Made by a program: the position numbers and the translations under genes. Under the pieces are notes generated by a model. That model saw only the letters and a program-made list of their open reading frames with translations. It searched no databases and was not told the DNA's origin. DNA of 64,000 bases from Bacteroidota bacterium (lineage in GTDB: Bacteria; Bacteroidota; Ignavibacteria; Ignavibacteriales; Ignavibacteriaceae): contig JADFLR010000004.1 in assembly GCA_022564295.1 (NCBI GenBank), forward strand, positions 126,255-190,254. The letters run 5' to 3'. Below are positions 62,688 to 64,000 of the stretch, piece by piece. The first letter of the stretch is position 1; every line of letters begins with the position of its first letter.

Positions 62688-62748
62688 CCCCTGCCTGCCT
62701 CCATATTTATGATGTTGCCTCATCTATAATTATAGGCGGGGGTTTTTT
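62688..62748 (+). terminator. Rho-independent terminator after the T9SS proteins
   Basis: CCCCTGCCT and AGGCGGGGG form a GC-rich stem ending in TTTTTT. It closes the two-gene unit. Confidence 0.7.
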
Positions 62749-62818
62749 ATATTATATCTCCCTACCCACACCAAAATACTATTCTAATTAGTTCTTTCAG
62801 AAATCGTTAGTTGAAACG

Positions 62819-63031
62819 GTGATTTTTTACTTAAAATTGAAATTAGAAGCGGTACTGATTGACAATAAAAATCAACATATAATAATTTTGGTACAACTGA
62901 AAACAGAGAGAGGGGTGATGAACCTTACTCTGAAACCCAATGAATTTAGTAAGGTTTGTAAGTATTACATTTCTCTTAAAGGGTATATTATAGATCTACT
63001 TGTGAGAAATGAAAATTCTAACTCAAAGTGA
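62819..63031 (+). CDS. Doubtful 70-aa ORF
   Basis: The frame starts MIFYLKLKLEAVLIDNKNQH and ends KGYIIDLLVRNENSNSK. It is the only open frame of note in the spacer 62749-63119 and has a protein-like mix of residues, but no recognisable family, no good ribosome site and no partner. I keep it with low confidence. Confidence 0.25.
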   Translation: MIFYLKLKLEAVLIDNKNQHIIILVQLKTERGVMNLTLKPNEFSKVCKYYISLKGYIIDLLVRNENSNSK

Positions 63032-63119
63032 CCCCATAAACTCCCAAAAGAATGAGTTTGTGTTGTTGGTGAGAAGTGCACATCCATTCTACAACATATT
63101 TTAATAATTTTAATTTTTA

Positions 63120-63298
63120 GAGTCCGACCCCAAATTTCCGGCAGTTATACACTAGCCATCAAGCTCGCCTGATGACGACGCTTGAATGGGGCATTATTAG
63201 TTCCCTCAGCCCAGGTTCCTCTTCTGCAATCGTGAGGGTGACCTGGGATTAAGGAATGTGGCGTATTGGAACCCTGCTTCCAATTACGGGGTTCTTTT
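63120..63298 (+). ncRNA. Candidate structured RNA with terminator
   Basis: The sequence folds into hairpins: CAAGC/GCTTG (63160-63184), a long central stem with CCCAGGT (63210-63216) pairing ACCTGGG (63241-63247) and an outer TTCC/GGAA, and a final GAACCC/GGGTTC (63269-63294) followed by TTTT, a rho-independent terminator. Length (about 180 bases) and the central stem recall 6S RNA, but I cannot match a known family. The terminator overlaps the stop of the convergent small Lys-rich gene. Confidence 0.45.
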
Positions 63299-63397
63299 CG
63301 GTTGCTTATCTAACTTCTTTTTTACCGTTTGTTCCTCTTTACTTTTCTTCTGTTTTTGCGCCTTGTTCTTATCCTTCTTGCCACCTTTGTCTCCCAT
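63284..63397 (-). CDS. Very small Lys-rich protein (37 aa)
   Basis: A 37-residue frame starting MGDKGGKKDKNKAQKQKKSK and ending in KPKRTP-like residues after a VKKKLDKQ segment. It has a good ribosome site (AAGAAAGGA about ten bases before the ATG at 63397). Similar tiny Lys-rich MGDKGGKKDKNK proteins occur in other bacteria without known function. It may bind nucleic acid or the ribosome. Downstream of rpoD on the same strand. Confidence 0.65.
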   Translation of the reverse strand: MGDKGGKKDKNKAQKQKKSKEEQTVKKKLDKQPKRTP

Positions 63398-63438
63398 AGT
63401 GTATTTCCTTTCTTGTTATTAATCAGCTTCTCTTACAC

Positions 63439-64000
63439 TTATCCTAAGTAAGCTTTTAGCCTATCGCTCCTTTTGGAACCTCTTAATTTTCTTAAGGCTT
63501 TTTCCTTAATCTGTCTTATTCTCTCTCTGGTAAGATTAAATCTATCGCCTATCTCTTCTAAAGTAGCTTTTTGATTTCTCCCAATTCCAAAAGAGAGTCT
63601 TATTACTTCTGCTTCTCTTTCTTCAAGGGTGGAAAGAACATTTGTAACTTCATTCTTTAGAGAATCATTCATTAAATCTTTATCAGGCAAAGGTTGGTGT
63701 TCATTTGGAAGAACATCCATCAAGCTGGTTTTACTTTCATCACCACTTTTTAATGGCGCATCCATTGATACATATCTGGCAGAAATCTGAAGTGCATATG
63801 CAACTTCTTCAGTTGTCCATTCAAGAATCTTTGCAAGCTCTTCAGTGGTTGGCTTTCGTTCGTATTCCTGTTCCAGGTTTCTGTATGCTTTGCTTATCTT
63901 GGTTAGTTCTCCCACACGATTCAGCGGAAGACGAACCACTCTTTGGTGATCGGCTAATGCAGACATTATACCCTGTCTTATCCACCAGACTGCATACGAG
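63439..64000 (-). CDS. rpoD: RNA polymerase sigma-70 family factor, C-terminal part
   Basis: The frame is open to the right window edge, so only the last part of the gene is present. It begins in region 2 (SYAVWWIRQGI), continues through region 3 (RKPTTEELAKILEWTTEEVA) and ends with the region 4.2 helix-turn-helix (TLEEIGDRFNLTRERIRQIK). Arrangement and the linker with a conserved DVLPNE segment are those of primary sigma factors of the Bacteroidota side (RpoD/SigA). Regions 1 and most of 2 are outside the window. Confidence 0.92.
   Translation of the reverse strand, partial: SYAVWWIRQGIMSALADHQRVVRLPLNRVGELTKISKAYRNLEQEYERKPTTEELAKILEWTTEEVAYALQISARYVSMDAPLKSGDESKTSLMDVLPNEHQPLPDKDLMNDSLKNEVTNVLSTLEEREAEVIRLSFGIGRNQKATLEEIGDRFNLTRERIRQIKEKALRKLRGSKRSDRLKAYLG

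Overview
The window reads as a chromosomal segment of a low-GC bacterium of the Bacteroidota/Ignavibacteria side of the tree. The best evidence is two secreted FG-GAP/VCBS proteins (59469-62665) that end in a type IX secretion sorting tail of the SQNYPNPFNP type, common in Ignavibacteria. The housekeeping genes (rsmA, uvrA, rdgB, menG/ubiE, rpoD) fit this. I cannot name a species.

Layout. 1-12.2 kb is ordinary core genome: rhomboid protease, a COG0402 deaminase, rdgB, a lipoprotein, menG/ubiE, a PAP2 protein, rsmA, an O-methyltransferase, a MarR regulator, a YigZ protein, uvrA and a TSUP permease. 12.3-18.0 kb is a catabolic cluster like the E. coli yge/ssnA region: PLP enzyme, SsnA-like hydrolase, YgeY-like peptidase and YgeW-like carbamoyltransferase. 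A GxxExxY gene bordered by inverted repeats lies between the last two. 18.0-19.2 kb holds small accessory genes and a gene remnant.

19.5-29.7 kb is a tightly coupled seven-gene minus-strand operon: NurA-like protein, HerA-like ATPase, GHKL ATPase, DUF3696-type AAA ATPase, unknown partner, second GHKL ATPase and radical SAM protein. It is enclosed by a perfect 20-bp inverted repeat. It looks like a defence system, and I know no named system with this gene content. It is my main candidate for an undescribed system.

30.0-49.0 kb, with a further patch at 57.8-59.0 kb, is a patchwork of small minus-strand genes (VOC, GNAT, methyltransferase, esterase, arylamine N-acetyltransferase, DUF1254, DUF6265, Cdd1). 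They are separated by about 14 palindromic attC-like sites. A plus-strand integron-integrase remnant lies at 42832, and its short leader plus start recurs in similar form near 35.3, 37.4 and 48.4 kb, each time with minus-strand genes to its left. I read this as several decayed integron platforms in series. An aconitase gene sits there between two ~133-bp direct repeats, the right one running into the threonine synthase start codon.

49.2-57.7 kb has a MobA/MocA-like nucleotidyltransferase, a 617-aa protein of uncertain function, and a four-gene plus-strand operon (GcvT-like, two PYROXD2-like flavoproteins, a Rieske oxygenase). The operon is visibly less AT-rich and probably serves N-methylated amine catabolism. 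59.4-62.7 kb holds the two secreted repeat proteins. The right end has a candidate structured RNA, a very small Lys-rich gene and the C-terminal part of the primary sigma factor. No CRISPR array, rRNA or tRNA was recognised.
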